From the NCBI RefSeq assembly GCF_014196965.1, contig NZ_JACIEQ010000001.1, positions 1,550,001 to 1,614,000 of the forward strand: 64,000 bases of DNA, written 5' to 3'. Below the pieces are notes generated by a model. The model had not been told where the DNA came from and ran no database searches. It was given only the letters and a program-made list of their open reading frames with translations. The position numbers were made by a program, and so were the translations under genes. This stretch comes from Actibacterium naphthalenivorans (GTDB lineage Bacteria; Pseudomonadota; Alphaproteobacteria; Rhodobacterales; Rhodobacteraceae). Positions 26,994 through 36,056 of the stretch are shown here, one piece after another (the first letter of the stretch is position 1; each line of letters opens with the position of its first letter).

Positions 26994-27711
26994 TTAGTCG
27001 TTTAGGGGCTGCTTATACGTCAGCCTTTTTCCTACGATCGACTGCAGAGCAAGGTCAGCCCGAAGTCGATCATCCGCACCATTAGCTATACGGTTGTTAT
27101 GCCGGAACTCAAACTCAGCCGCATAGCGGTGGAGATGCTTCTTGGCGCAGTGCTGGTAGACGCCCTTCACGCCGCGCTTAAAGATGCTGAAATAGCATTC
27201 AATCGTGTTTGTCTGAACGTTACCGCGAACGTAGTTGCCCTTGCTATGCGTCGCAAAGTCTTAGCCCATCTTAGAATACTGGCCCCCCTCGTCCGTGTGG
27301 ACAATTGCTTCTTTGGCGATATTTTTCGCGAAGGACAGGGAGAAGCGTGGCCTTAGACACATCCTTAACAACGAAAGAGTTTGAGCGGCCCGTTGTGCGG
27401 TCTACAAGGCTTAGCATGGCGTTCTTGTGAGCGTAGCCACGTGCGGCCTCGGCTTTCTTGTGCTTCTGGCCGATGAATGTTTCGTCAACTTCGACAACCC
27501 CACCGCCAGATCCGAACTGGAAAGTGCGGTCTGAGCGCATAGCTTCGCGGATACGGTGCGACATGAACCATGCGGTCTTAAGTGTGACGCCGAGGGTGTG
27601 GTGAAGTTGATTCTGCTGATACCCTTCTTGCTGGCGCACATCAGGTAGACGGCCTGCAGCCAGAGGTTCATCGGAACGTGGCTGGGAGATCAGCTGACAA
27701 CAAATCGTAGC
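26994..27711 (-). pseudogene. Decayed IS1595-family (ISXO2-like) transposase
   Basis: Fragments of one transposase are spread over frames. First MNLWLQAVYLMCASKKGIS from ~27671; then NQLHHTLGVTLKTAWFMSHRIREAM, the DDE-type VEVDETFIGQKHKKA and RGYAHKNAML; after a second frameshift at ~27330, IAKEAIVHTDEGGQYSKMG, an in-frame stop, then YVRGNVQTNTIEC, FRHNNR and a C-terminal GKRLTY. The N-terminal zinc ribbon is missing, and at least two frameshifts and one nonsense codon are present, so it is inactive. Confidence 0.85.
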
Positions 27712-27786
27712 TTACGTCAGTGTCCGAATTTCGGGGGGTAGCTCATATTTGGAGTGGGTACGTCAAGTATAATATCTCTAAGAAAA

Positions 27787-27811
27787 AGGCGGGCCATTTT
27801 GTGGCCCGCCT
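27787..27811 (-). terminator. Terminator of the petABC operon
   Basis: AGGCGGGCCA (27787-27796) pairs perfectly with TGGCCCGCCT (27802-27811). On the minus strand the stem is followed by a T-run (complement of AAAAA at 27783-27787), 26 bases after the petC stop. Confidence 0.9.
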
Positions 27812-27836
27812 TCTCAATTCCCGGATCGGTTCGGCC

Positions 27837-28625
27837 TCAGGCCGTTTTCTTGCCCTTGAGCGGGGCCCAGATCCGTTTGTTCGTCCAATAGAGCAGAACC
27901 GTGAGGATCACCAGAAACACGACGCCGGTGAAACCGGCCTGTTTGCGGGCCATCATCTTGGGTTCTGCGGCCCACATCAGGAAGGCGGCGACATCTTCCG
28001 CCTCATGGTGGATCTCGTTGGAATGTCCATCGGCATATTCCACATCCTCGCCGACCAGCGGCGGGGCCATGGCGATCCAGCCGCCGGGGAAGGCGGTGTT
28101 GCCGTAGTAGAGCGTTCCGGCCTCTTCCTTTTCCTCGCCGGTAAAGCTGGTGAGGATCGCGACGATATGCTCCGGCCCGCCGATGCCCTTGAACAGCTGG
28201 CTGAGACCGGTGCCATAGGGCCCGTGGAAGCCCGCGCGCGCCTTGGCCATCAGGCTGAGGTCGGGCGCGTTGTCCAGGCTGGAGGTCGGGAAGTGATCGG
28301 TCGGGGTGGCGGGGCGGTAATCATCCAGCGCCGGGTCGAACACTTCGTAAAACTCCGCATAGGCGCGAACCTGATCCTCGGGCAGCGCGGGGCCGCCCTC
28401 GTCGCCCAGGGCGCGCAGCGGCACGTAGCGCAGACCGTGGCAGGAAGCACAGACCTCGGTGTAAACCTGAAGGCCGCGCTGCAGCTGCATTTGGTCGAAC
28501 TTGCCGAACGGGCCTTCGAACGAGAAGTCCACGTCGTGGGTGGTGGCTTCGCCGCCTGCCGCGAACGCGGCGCCCGTGGTCAGGGCGAGGGCGGAAAGCG
28601 CCGAAAGGGTGAGTTTCCTGATCAT
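27837..28625 (-). CDS. petC: Cytochrome c1 of the bc1 complex
   Basis: 262 residues from the ATG at 28625 (AAGGAT upstream; an in-frame GTG at 28646 is less likely). A signal peptide ([18 protein letters not shown]) precedes the haem c site CASCH (~54-58). The C-terminal membrane anchor ([20 protein letters not shown]) follows the [10 protein letters not shown] and [12 protein letters not shown] regions. It accepts electrons from the Rieske protein and passes them to a soluble cytochrome c. Third gene of petABC. Confidence 0.97.
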   Translation of the reverse strand: MIRKLTLSALSALALTTGAAFAAGGEATTHDVDFSFEGPFGKFDQMQLQRGLQVYTEVCASCHGLRYVPLRALGDEGGPALPEDQVRAYAEFYEVFDPALDDYRPATPTDHFPTSSLDNAPDLSLMAKARAGFHGPYGTGLSQLFKGIGGPEHIVAILTSFTGEEKEEAGTLYYGNTAFPGGWIAMAPPLVGEDVEYADGHSNEIHHEAEDVAAFLMWAAEPKMMARKQAGFTGVVFLVILTVLLYWTNKRIWAPLKGKKTA

Positions 28626-28642
28626 GTTTTTGATCCTTTCTC

Positions 28643-29989
28643 TCACTCGGCCGGGGCCGGCTGGGCCGCGGCCCCGTCGGTTCCGCCCTTGCCGTAATGG
28701 GCGTTGAAGTCTTCTTCGATGGTGGCTGGCTGTGCCGTCGGCTTCTCGATCACGCCGAGCAGTGGCAGGATCACGAAGAAATAGGCAAACCAGTAGGTCG
28801 CGGCGATCAGCGAGATCCAGTCATACGGGAACTCTGTGCTTTGCGCACCCACCCACATCAGAACCACGAAATCGATGCACAGCAGGGCGAACCACCATTT
28901 GAACATCGGCCGGTACTTGCCCGAACGCACCGAAGAGGTATCGAGCCAGGGAGCCAGCGCCATCGCGACGATCGAGCCGAACATGGCCAGCACGCCGAAG
29001 AACTTGGCATTGACGATGCCGAAGGTGATGAATTCGACGAATTGCACCGCCCAGACTTCGGAGGTGAAGGCGCGCAGGATCGCGTAGAAGGGCAGGAAGT
29101 ACCATTCCGGAACGATATGCGCGGGCGTCGAAAGCGGGTTCGCCTCGATGTAGTTGTCGGGGTGGCCCAGATAGTTCGGCATGAAGCCGACGATCGCGAA
29201 GAACACCACCAGGATCACACCCAGCGCGAACAGGTCCTTCATCACGAAATAGGGCCAGAAAGGAACAGTGTCTTTCTCGGCCTCGGCTTTCGAGCTACGG
29301 CGCACCTCGACCCCGGTGGGGTTGTTGTTGCCGGTGGAATGGAAGGCCCAGATATGCACCGCCACCAGCGCCGCGATCACGAAGGGCAGCAGGTAGTGCA
29401 GGCTGAAGAAGCGGTTCAGCGTGGCGTTGTCCACCGCAGGCCCGCCGAGCAGCCAGGTCTGGATGCTGTCGCCGATGAACGGGATCGCACCAAACAGGCC
29501 GGTGATCACCGTGGCACCCCAGAACGACATCTGGCCCCAGGGCAGAACATAGCCCATGAAGGCGGTGCCCATCATGCACAGATAGATCAGCATGCCGATG
29601 ATCCAGGTGACTTCACGCGGCGCCTTGTAAGAGCCGTAGTAGAAACCGCGGAACAGGTGCAGATAGACTGCCACGAAGAACAGCGAGGCGCCGTTGGCAT
29701 GCAGGTAGCGCAGCATGTGGCCACCGTTCACGTCGCGCATGATATGCTCGACCGAGGCAAAGGCCATGTCGGCATGCGGGGTGTAGTGCATCGCCAGAAC
29801 GATGCCGGTGACGATCTGCAGCGCCAGGCAGAAGGTCAGGACGATACCCCAGATCCACATCCAGTTCAGGTTCTTGGGGGTGGGGATCATCAGCGTGTCA
29901 TAAAGCAGCCCAACGATGGGCAGGCGGCGATGAAGCCATTTCTCGGCCCCGGTCGTCGGTTCGTAATGGTCGTGCGGAATTCCGGACAT
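28643..29989 (-). CDS. petB: Cytochrome b of the bc1 complex
   Basis: About 448 residues from the ATG at 29989 (GGGAG 6 bases upstream). Eight or more membrane helices, two pairs of haem-ligand histidines ([12 protein letters not shown] and [10 protein letters not shown] regions), PPEW-like [15 protein letters not shown] at the quinol-oxidation site and [18 protein letters not shown] are conserved. It forms the Qo and Qi sites. The gap to petA is 11 bases and to petC 17, consistent with one transcript. Confidence 0.97.
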   Translation of the reverse strand: MSGIPHDHYEPTTGAEKWLHRRLPIVGLLYDTLMIPTPKNLNWMWIWGIVLTFCLALQIVTGIVLAMHYTPHADMAFASVEHIMRDVNGGHMLRYLHANGASLFFVAVYLHLFRGFYYGSYKAPREVTWIIGMLIYLCMMGTAFMGYVLPWGQMSFWGATVITGLFGAIPFIGDSIQTWLLGGPAVDNATLNRFFSLHYLLPFVIAALVAVHIWAFHSTGNNNPTGVEVRRSSKAEAEKDTVPFWPYFVMKDLFALGVILVVFFAIVGFMPNYLGHPDNYIEANPLSTPAHIVPEWYFLPFYAILRAFTSEVWAVQFVEFITFGIVNAKFFGVLAMFGSIVAMALAPWLDTSSVRSGKYRPMFKWWFALLCIDFVVLMWVGAQSTEFPYDWISLIAATYWFAYFFVILPLLGVIEKPTAQPATIEEDFNAHYGKGGTDGAAAQPAPAE

Positions 29990-30000
29990 CGTGTTCTCCC

Positions 30001-30597
30001 TCAACCCAGCTTGATCGTCGTCTCATCCGCGAACTCGGCGACGGGAATCCACAGATTCTCGGGCGCGGGGCCTTTGCGGATGCGCCCGGCAGTGTCGTAA
30101 TGCGAGCCGTGGCAGGGGCAGAACCAGCCGCCGAAATCACCCGAGGCATTGCCGATCGGCACGCAGCCCAGATGGGTGCACACACCGATCATCACCAGCC
30201 ATTCGCCGGCTTCGTCCAGCGTGCGGTTCTGGTCTTCGGCGGTGGCGTCGGGAGACAGGTTGGGGTTTTCGGAGGTTTTGTCGATCAGGTCGGACAGCGG
30301 CACGGCGCGGGCGGCTTCGATCTCTTCCTGGGTGCGGCGGCGCACGAAGATCGGCTTGCCAAGATACTTGACGGTCAGCTGGGTGCCGACCTCGACACCG
30401 GACACATCGACGCGGATGGAGCTGAGCGCCTGCACGTCGGCCGATGGGTTCATCTGATTTACCAGAGGCCAGACAGCGGCGCCTGCGGTTACCGCGGCAG
30501 CGCCTGCCGTGGCGTAGTAGAGAAAATCGCGGCGGGTGCTGCCGTGGTCACTTTCTGCTTCTGCGTGGGACAAGAGAAAACTCCCTTCTTTGGCCAT
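30001..30597 (-). CDS. petA: Rieske iron-sulfur subunit of the bc1 complex
   Basis: 198 residues. Tat-type N-terminus ([16 protein letters not shown]) serves as export signal and membrane anchor. The 2Fe-2S cluster motifs CTHLGC and CPCHGSHYD supply two Cys and two His ligands plus the disulfide. It oxidises quinol and hands electrons to cytochrome c1. First gene of petABC; the promoter must lie in 30598-30828. Confidence 0.97.
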   Translation of the reverse strand: MAKEGSFLLSHAEAESDHGSTRRDFLYYATAGAAAVTAGAAVWPLVNQMNPSADVQALSSIRVDVSGVEVGTQLTVKYLGKPIFVRRRTQEEIEAARAVPLSDLIDKTSENPNLSPDATAEDQNRTLDEAGEWLVMIGVCTHLGCVPIGNASGDFGGWFCPCHGSHYDTAGRIRKGPAPENLWIPVAEFADETTIKLG

Positions 30598-30828
30598 TCT
30601 ATCGGGCCACGACGGCAGCGCAGCCTCACGCGCGGTTACTTAGCGGGGTTGTAAGCCAACGTCTAGAAGTCATTGCCCGCATGAGACGATTTCACAACCC
30701 TGTGGCGCCGGGGGCGGCATTTTCCGCAGCCCCGCGACGAAGTGATGCGGAGTTTTGCGGTTGCGCCTGCGGGCGGGTTTTGCCAGCATGCCGTGCAATC
30801 CGGCATACCGCCTTGATCGGAGTCTCCC
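30598..30828. other. Divergent intergenic region: petABC promoter side
   Basis: A 231-bp spacer between petA and the outer-membrane barrel gene. It must hold both promoters; I did not recognise a copy of the petP-upstream 10-bp repeat or any RNA gene. Confidence 0.5.
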
Positions 30829-31479
30829 ATGAAGCCCCTCATCCTTGCCATCCTCCCTGTCGCGTTTCTTGCCACCCCGGCGGCCGCAGAGGTGGAGATC
30901 AGCGTTTACACCGGTGTGCAGAGCGCGCCGCACAGCACGATCAAGGGCAACGATCCGGGCGGTGTCGGGGTGTTCGACTATAACGCGGGCTGGGACGGCA
31001 AATCGTTCGACATGCCGCCCTATTACGGCTTTCGCGCGACCTGGTGGCGCACCGAGCGTGTCGGCTTCGCGCTGGAGTTCAACCACGCCAAGGTCTATGC
31101 CGATGACGAGACGCTGGCGGACACCGGGTTCAGCCGGCTGGAGTTCACCGATGGCCTGAACATCGTGACACTGAACGCCTTCTATCGCTGGCCGTCCGAG
31201 TCGCGCCGGTGGACGCCCTATGTCGGCGCGGGGGCCGGTGTTGCCATTCCGCATGTCGATATCCAGTCGGCCGGGGGCAAGACATTCGAGTATCAGCTGA
31301 CAGGGCCCGCGCTTCAGCTTGTTGCCGGTGCAAGCTATGACCTGAACGACAAATGGGCGGTGTTCGGCGAATACAAGGGCACCTATACCCAGAACGAGGC
31401 GGATCTTGATAACGGCGGAACGCTGGAGACGGACCTCATCACCAATGCGCTGAACATCGGGCTGACCTTCCGCTTCTGA
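30829..31479 (+). CDS. Outer-membrane beta-barrel protein, LpxQ (lipid A oxidase)-like
   Basis: 216 residues. A signal peptide (MKPLILAILPVAFLATPAAA) is followed by alternating amphipathic strands ending in FRF, the C-terminal signature of outer-membrane barrels. The conserved SFDMPPYYGFRATWW, LEFTDGLNIVTLNAFYRWP and WTPYVGAGAGVAIPHVD segments resemble proteins annotated as lipid A oxidase (LpxQ) in alphaproteobacteria. An OmpA-like or porin-like barrel without enzymatic function is the alternative. GGAG lies 6 bases before the ATG. Confidence 0.65.
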   Translation: MKPLILAILPVAFLATPAAAEVEISVYTGVQSAPHSTIKGNDPGGVGVFDYNAGWDGKSFDMPPYYGFRATWWRTERVGFALEFNHAKVYADDETLADTGFSRLEFTDGLNIVTLNAFYRWPSESRRWTPYVGAGAGVAIPHVDIQSAGGKTFEYQLTGPALQLVAGASYDLNDKWAVFGEYKGTYTQNEADLDNGGTLETDLITNALNIGLTFRF

Positions 31480-31482
31480 CGA

Positions 31483-32091
31483 TCAGCCCACGGGTATCGT
31501 GGCCTGCATCGACGGCCGCTGAGTGAATTCGGCGCACCAGCCTGCCAGCGCGGGCCGATCGCCGCGCCAGTCGCGGTTGCCGAGGCGGAAATCGAGATAG
31601 GCCAGCGCGCAGCCGGTGGCGATCTGCCCGATGTCCAGCCGGGCGGTGGCCAGATGATCCATCCAGTGGGTTTCGAGCGCATCCAGCGCGCGTACGATCT
31701 TTTGCCACTGCGCCTCGCCCCAGTCTTCCACGCGCATCTCTTCGGGCCGGCAGCGTATCTCGTACATCATCAGGACGGCGGCATCCATGATGCCGTCTGC
31801 CGTCGCCTCGAGCGTCAGCGATTCCCAGATACCCGCCTCGGGATAAAGCGTGCCATCGGCCCGGGCGTCGAGGAAGCGGCAGATCACCCGGCTGTCATAG
31901 ATCGCCGGGCCATCGTCGCGAAGCAGCGTGGGAACCTTGCCGAGCGGGTTATGCGCGGTCGGCATATTCTGCGAGGCGAGGGGATGGCCCGAAGCAGGGA
32001 GGAGTTCTACCGCCGGCAGTTGTCCGGTTTCGTGCAGGACCACCATGACCTTGCGCACGAAAGGCGAGGTGGGGGAGTGGAAAAGCTGCAT
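31483..32091 (-). CDS. Glutathione S-transferase family protein
   Basis: 202 residues. The N-terminal thioredoxin-like domain starts LFHSPTSPFVRKVMVVLHETG and has the glutathione-binding PTLLRDDGPAIYDSRVICRFLD segment; the remainder is the helical GST C-domain (DIGQIATGCALAYLDFR). It convergently abuts the OMP gene with a 3-base gap. Substrate unknown. Confidence 0.88.
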   Translation of the reverse strand: MQLFHSPTSPFVRKVMVVLHETGQLPAVELLPASGHPLASQNMPTAHNPLGKVPTLLRDDGPAIYDSRVICRFLDARADGTLYPEAGIWESLTLEATADGIMDAAVLMMYEIRCRPEEMRVEDWGEAQWQKIVRALDALETHWMDHLATARLDIGQIATGCALAYLDFRLGNRDWRGDRPALAGWCAEFTQRPSMQATIPVG

Positions 32092-32180
32092 GTGCGTCCT
32101 CGGGTCGATTCACCGGGGCGCAGGGTATGGTGCCGGATGCGCCCTGTCCATTCACCACCGCGTGTGTGCGGCGGAGAAGT

Positions 32181-32217
32181 TTCATGCCTCCGGCGGGGAT
32201 ATTTTCAGAAAGATGAA
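32181..32217 (-). repeat. Dispersed 38-bp repeat, copy B (inverted relative to copy A)
   Basis: Same sequence as 18895-18932 read on the opposite strand, with one mismatch. It covers the stop codon (32205-32207) of the GST-like gene, again a gene 3' end. Confidence 0.8.
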
Positions 32218-32852
32218 GAGGGCGGGGGAAAGAGCGTGGCGGACTCGCCGGGGTGCCATTGCGGGTATTTCGTCATGATCGCCGTGAACCTGCCGGAGGC
32301 CAGAAAAGCCGCGAGCCAGCGCGCGAGGCAGGGCCAGGGCTGTGCGTTGAACCATGGTTTGTCAACCATGGCGAACTGGCGGACGAAGGTGAGTGTTGCC
32401 ATGTCGGCCAGAGTCGGGCGTGGACCGAGCAGCCATGGGTTTTGGGCGAGTCTCTTGTCGAAATCCAGCAGGATCAGAGCCGCGTCTTCACGTTGCTGTG
32501 CCGGGTCGGTCTCTGTGTGGCGGGAGGCGTATTTGTAGCGGTCGAGGGCGGATTTGAAGGGGCCGTCGATCTGGGTGATGAGGGCGTGGCCTTCGCCGGG
32601 CATATCGAGCCAGCCTTCGGGATCGTTGCGCGAGAGCGCCCAGAGCATGATCTCCAGGCTTTGCTCGACGGTGGCGTCCGCTGCCACCAGCACCGGCACC
32701 GTGCCTTTGGGCGAGGCGGCCAGCAGTTCCGCGGGTTTGTCACGCAGCACCACCTCGCGCAGCTCGCACGGGATGCCGGCACTGGCCAGCGCCAGCCGCG
32801 CGCGCATGGCATAGGGGCAGCGGCGGAAGGAATAGAGGATGGGCAGGGTCAT
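32205..32852 (-). CDS. GST-fold protein with CxxA redox-type motif
   Basis: 215 residues. A thioredoxin fold N-terminus (ILYSFRRCPYAMRARLAL) carries a glutaredoxin-like CPYA motif, then PKGTVPVLVAADATVEQSLEIMLWAL, followed by an alpha-helical C-domain. Its start overlaps the mtaB stop by 4 bases (ATGA), so it is translationally coupled to mtaB. The last codons lie in the dispersed repeat, and the product ends with an odd Pro/Ser-rich tail. Confidence 0.82.
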   Translation of the reverse strand: MTLPILYSFRRCPYAMRARLALASAGIPCELREVVLRDKPAELLAASPKGTVPVLVAADATVEQSLEIMLWALSRNDPEGWLDMPGEGHALITQIDGPFKSALDRYKYASRHTETDPAQQREDAALILLDFDKRLAQNPWLLGPRPTLADMATLTFVRQFAMVDKPWFNAQPWPCLARWLAAFLASGRFTAIMTKYPQWHPGESATLFPPPSSSF

Positions 32853-34111
32853 GCGGTGAGCTGATGGCCGTGCTGTCCGGTGATCCGTGCGGTGACGATG
32901 CCGCCTTCGGTCTGGTCGGCGCCGAATGTGACCTCGGTGAACTGTTCGGTGCGGCCCATGCGGGGGTTTTCCATCAGGATATGGTGGGTCTGGCCAAGCT
33001 GCGCGGTCAGGTGCCGGGCCACCTGTGCCTCGCCCGCCGCGCGCAGGCGGGCGGCGCGGGATTTGATGGCCGTGCCGTGGACCTGGGGCATGCGTGCCGC
33101 GGGCGTGCCGGGGCGGGGAGAGTAGGGAAAGACATGCAGCCAGGTAAGGTCGCAGTCGTCCACCAGCTTCAGCGAATTGTCGAACATCGCCTCGGTCTCT
33201 GTCGGGAAGCCGGCGATGATATCGGCGCCGAAGGTCATATCGGGGCGCAGGCGTTTGGAATCTTCGCAGAACCGGATGGCATCGTCGCGCAGGTGGCGGC
33301 GTTTCATACGCTTCAGGATCATGTCGTCGCCGGCCTGCAGGCTGAGGTGAAGATGCGGCATCAGGCGTGGTTCGGTGGCGATGGCCTGCATCAGGTTATC
33401 ATCCACCTCGATACTGTCGATCGAACTGATCCGCAGGCGCGGCAGGTCGGGCACCAGTTTCAGGATGCGCATGACCAGATCACCCAGCCGGGGCGCCGCA
33501 GGCAGGTCTGCGCCCCAGCTTGTCAGGTCGACGCCGGTCAGGACAACCTCGTTGTAGCCGCGATCCACCAGCCGCTTGATCTGATCCACCACCACGCCGG
33601 CGGGGACGGAGCGGGAGTTGCCCCGGCCAAAGGGGATGATGCAGAAGGTGCAGCGGTGGTCGCAGCCGTTCTGCACCTGCACATAGGCGCGGGATCGGGA
33701 ACCGAACCCGTCGATCAGGTGGCCGGCGGTTTCGGTGACGGACATGATGTCATCGACCTGCACCTTTTCGGTATCGCCGATGAAATCGGGCCCCTTCATC
33801 GCCGCCCATATCTGCGGCTGCATCTTTTCGGTATTGCCGATGACAAGATCGACTTCGGCCATGTTCGAGAAGGTTTCAGGCTCTGTCTGTGCCGCGCAGC
33901 CGGTAACGATGAGCTTGGCGCCGGGGTTGTCGCGTCGCAGTTTGCGGATTTCCTGGCGCGCCTTGCGCACGGCCTCTGCCGTTACGGCGCAGGTGTTGAC
34001 GATCACGGCGTTCTCCACGCCGGCGGCGGCGGAGAGTTCTTTCATCGCCTCGGTCTCATAGGCGTTCAGGCGACAGCCGAGGGTGGTGAACTTCGGGGCG
34101 GTGGGTGCCAT
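32849..34111 (-). CDS. mtaB: tRNA t6A37 methylthiotransferase
   Basis: 420 residues, radical-SAM methylthiotransferase. The first cluster uses Cys in TTLGCRLNAYET, IVNTCAVTAEAV and TGCAAQTEPE; the radical-SAM cluster is CDHRCTFC, followed by GRGNSRS. It lacks the extra insertion of MiaB and has the MtaB-type LGCRLN start. It converts t6A37 to ms2t6A37 in ANN-decoding tRNAs. It overlaps dapF by one base (TGATG). Confidence 0.92.
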   Translation of the reverse strand: MAPTAPKFTTLGCRLNAYETEAMKELSAAAGVENAVIVNTCAVTAEAVRKARQEIRKLRRDNPGAKLIVTGCAAQTEPETFSNMAEVDLVIGNTEKMQPQIWAAMKGPDFIGDTEKVQVDDIMSVTETAGHLIDGFGSRSRAYVQVQNGCDHRCTFCIIPFGRGNSRSVPAGVVVDQIKRLVDRGYNEVVLTGVDLTSWGADLPAAPRLGDLVMRILKLVPDLPRLRISSIDSIEVDDNLMQAIATEPRLMPHLHLSLQAGDDMILKRMKRRHLRDDAIRFCEDSKRLRPDMTFGADIIAGFPTETEAMFDNSLKLVDDCDLTWLHVFPYSPRPGTPAARMPQVHGTAIKSRAARLRAAGEAQVARHLTAQLGQTHHILMENPRMGRTEQFTEVTFGADQTEGGIVTARITGQHGHQLTA

Positions 34112-34947
34112 CAGGCCGATCCCAGGAAGGCGGGCGTGAACCTGCCGGAAAAGACATGCGCGGTGGGTCCGGCCATCCAGACGCCATCATCGCGCCAGTC
34201 GATCGTGATGGTGCCGCCGTCAAGCTCGATCGTCACCTTGCGCCCGGTCAGCCCGCGACGCGCCGCCGCCACCGCCGTGGCGCAGGAGGAGGAGCCCGAG
34301 GCCAGCGTGACCCCGACACCACGCTCCCACACGCGCATGCGCAGGTGATCGGGGCCGATCAGGCTGGCGAATTGCACATTCGTGCGTTCGGGGAACAGCG
34401 GGTGATGTTCGATTTCCGCGCCGCGCGCCGCCAGATCGACCGTTTCGGCGTCATCGACGAAGAAGGTGCAATGCGGGTTGCCCATGCCGGTGGCCACGGG
34501 GGCACCTTCGATGGGCAGGGTCAGCGTGTCCATCGCGCGGGCCAGCGGCACCTCCTGCCAGCTCAGCAGCGGCGCGCCCATGTTCACGCGGGTCAGCCCG
34601 CCGCCCGCATCCTCGGCCGTCAGCCGCCCCCGTTCGGTGATCAGGGTCAGGGCGGGCTTGCCGGACTCGTCCATGATGTGGCGGGCGATGCAGCGCGTGG
34701 CGTTGCCGCAGGTGGCGGAAAGCGAGCCGTCGGAATTGAAGAAGGTCAGGCGCGCATCGGCATCCGGCGCCGCTTCGATGACGGCAAGCTGGTCGAATCC
34801 CACGCCGCGATGACGGTCGGCGATGGCGGTGACAAGCGCGGCGGGCAGCGGGGCAGAGCCTGCCCGCTGGTCGATGACCACGAAGTCATTGCCAAGCCCA
34901 TGCATTTTCATGAAGGGCAGGCCTGGGGTGTTTTCCGCCTTGCGCAT
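34111..34947 (-). CDS. dapF: Diaminopimelate epimerase with Ser in the second catalytic Cys position
   Basis: 278 residues. It converts LL- to meso-DAP for lysine and peptidoglycan. The first catalytic cysteine is in [10 protein letters not shown] (~75); [20 protein letters not shown] and [21 protein letters not shown] are conserved. In most DapF proteins the last motif reads ACGTG/ACGSG with the second catalytic Cys; here it is ASGSS, with the nearest Cys four residues on. The change is confirmed in the DNA (TCG). Whether related Rhodobacterales share it should be tested. Upstream start ATG at 34947; MKMHGLGND (34911) is an alternative. Confidence 0.88.
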   Translation of the reverse strand: MRKAENTPGLPFMKMHGLGNDFVVIDQRAGSAPLPAALVTAIADRHRGVGFDQLAVIEAAPDADARLTFFNSDGSLSATCGNATRCIARHIMDESGKPALTLITERGRLTAEDAGGGLTRVNMGAPLLSWQEVPLARAMDTLTLPIEGAPVATGMGNPHCTFFVDDAETVDLAARGAEIEHHPLFPERTNVQFASLIGPDHLRMRVWERGVGVTLASGSSSCATAVAAARRGLTGRKVTIELDGGTITIDWRDDGVWMAGPTAHVFSGRFTPAFLGSA

Positions 34948-35055
34948 GGGGCGGCATATAGCGTGGGGTGCGAGGTGAATCCAGAGACCCGTGAAAAAAG
35001 CGCATTATGGGCCTTGACCGCCCCTGCGGCTTTTTCTAGGTAGCAGGCCTCGAGT

Positions 35056-35131
35056 GGGCCGTTAGCTCAGTTGGTAGAGCAACTGACTTTTAATCAGTGG
35101 GTCGCTGGTTCGAATCCAGCACGGCTCACCA
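35056..35131 (+). tRNA. tRNA-Lys(UUU)
   Basis: 76-nt cloverleaf with encoded CCA: acceptor GGGCCGT pairs with ACGGCTC, and the anticodon stem CTGAC/GTCAG-type region encloses CTTTTAA, giving anticodon UUU. T loop TTCGAAT is consensus. Confidence 0.95.
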
Positions 35132-35154
35132 CTTGATCCCCGAAAGGGGCACGG

Positions 35155-35189
35155 AAAAAACCCCGCGCCATCACTGGTGCGGGGTTTTT
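35155..35189. terminator. Bidirectional-looking terminator after tRNA-Lys
   Basis: ACCCCGCGCCA pairs with TGGTGCGGGGT around TCAC with one G-U; A-run on one side and T-run on the other, so it can end both tRNA-Lys and the convergent fpr transcript (stop at 35219). Confidence 0.8.
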
Positions 35190-35218
35190 CGTTGGGTCCG
35201 GTCGCTCGCCGTGCTGGC

Positions 35219-36037
35219 CTAGCCCACGAACGCCTTCTCGACGACATATTCCCTTGGCTCTGAATTCGCGCCCTCGCGCAGGCCGAAGGTTTCGAGGATG
35301 GCCATGATATCCTTGTTGAACTGCAGCGATCCGCAGACCATGCCCCTGTCGGTTTCGGGCGACATCGGCGGCAGGCCCAGATCGGCGAACACCTTGCCCG
35401 TGCGCAGGTTGTCGGTGATCCGGCCCATGAACGGGCTCTGCTCGCGGGTTGTGGTGGGATAGTAACGCAATTTGCCGGCGACGATCTCGCCGATCAGCGG
35501 ATCGTCGGGCAGCCCCTCGACCAGCTCGCGGCCATAGTCCAGCTCTGCCAGATCCCGGCAGGTGTGCATCATGATGACCTCGTCATACCGCTCATAGGTG
35601 TCGGGGTCGCGCATCAGGCTGGCGAAGGGGGCGATGCCGGTGCCGGTGGCGAACAGCCACAGCCGCTTGCCCGGCAGCAGCGCGTCGAGCACCAGGGTGC
35701 CGACGGGCTTGGGGCGCAGGATGATCTGATCGCCGGGCCGGATATGCTGCAGCCGGCTGGTCAGGGGGCCGTCGGGCACCTTGATCGAGTAGAACTCCAG
35801 CTCTTCGTCCCAGGCGGGGCTGGCGATGGAATAGGCGCGCAGCAGGGGTTTGCCGGTGTCGCCCATCAGGCCGATCATGACGAACTCGCCCGAGCGGAAG
35901 CGCAGGCTGCGCGGCCGCGTGACGCGGAACGAAAACAGCCGGTCGGTCCAGTGACGCACCGAAGTCACGGTTTGCGCGTCGGGGAGGGTGGGCACCGCTT
36001 TCGCGCTGTCGGATTTTACGGGGCGAGTGTCATTCAT
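35219..36037 (-). CDS. fpr: Ferredoxin/flavodoxin-NADP+ reductase
   Basis: 272 residues from the ATG at 36037 (AAGGA 8 bases upstream). FAD-binding RAYSIASPAWDEELEFYSIKVPDGPLTS and the NADP-binding GTGIAPFASLMRD, CGSLQFNKDI near the end and a C-terminal aromatic-poor FVG fit the Fpr subfamily. It supplies low-potential electrons to the sulfite reductase encoded upstream in the same operon, an inference from the context. Confidence 0.88.
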   Translation of the reverse strand: MNDTRPVKSDSAKAVPTLPDAQTVTSVRHWTDRLFSFRVTRPRSLRFRSGEFVMIGLMGDTGKPLLRAYSIASPAWDEELEFYSIKVPDGPLTSRLQHIRPGDQIILRPKPVGTLVLDALLPGKRLWLFATGTGIAPFASLMRDPDTYERYDEVIMMHTCRDLAELDYGRELVEGLPDDPLIGEIVAGKLRYYPTTTREQSPFMGRITDNLRTGKVFADLGLPPMSPETDRGMVCGSLQFNKDIMAILETFGLREGANSEPREYVVEKAFVG

Positions 36038-36056
36038 CGTCTCTATCCTTGCCAAA

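Noticed and set aside
27063-27081. A stretch resembling the tRNA 3' end (gaagtcgatcatccgcacca-like) downstream of the odd tRNA, suggesting a tRNA-end duplicated attachment site.
   Set aside because: The same bases encode the conserved C-terminus of the IS1595-family transposase remnant on the minus strand, and the match is imperfect; coincidence is the simpler explanation.
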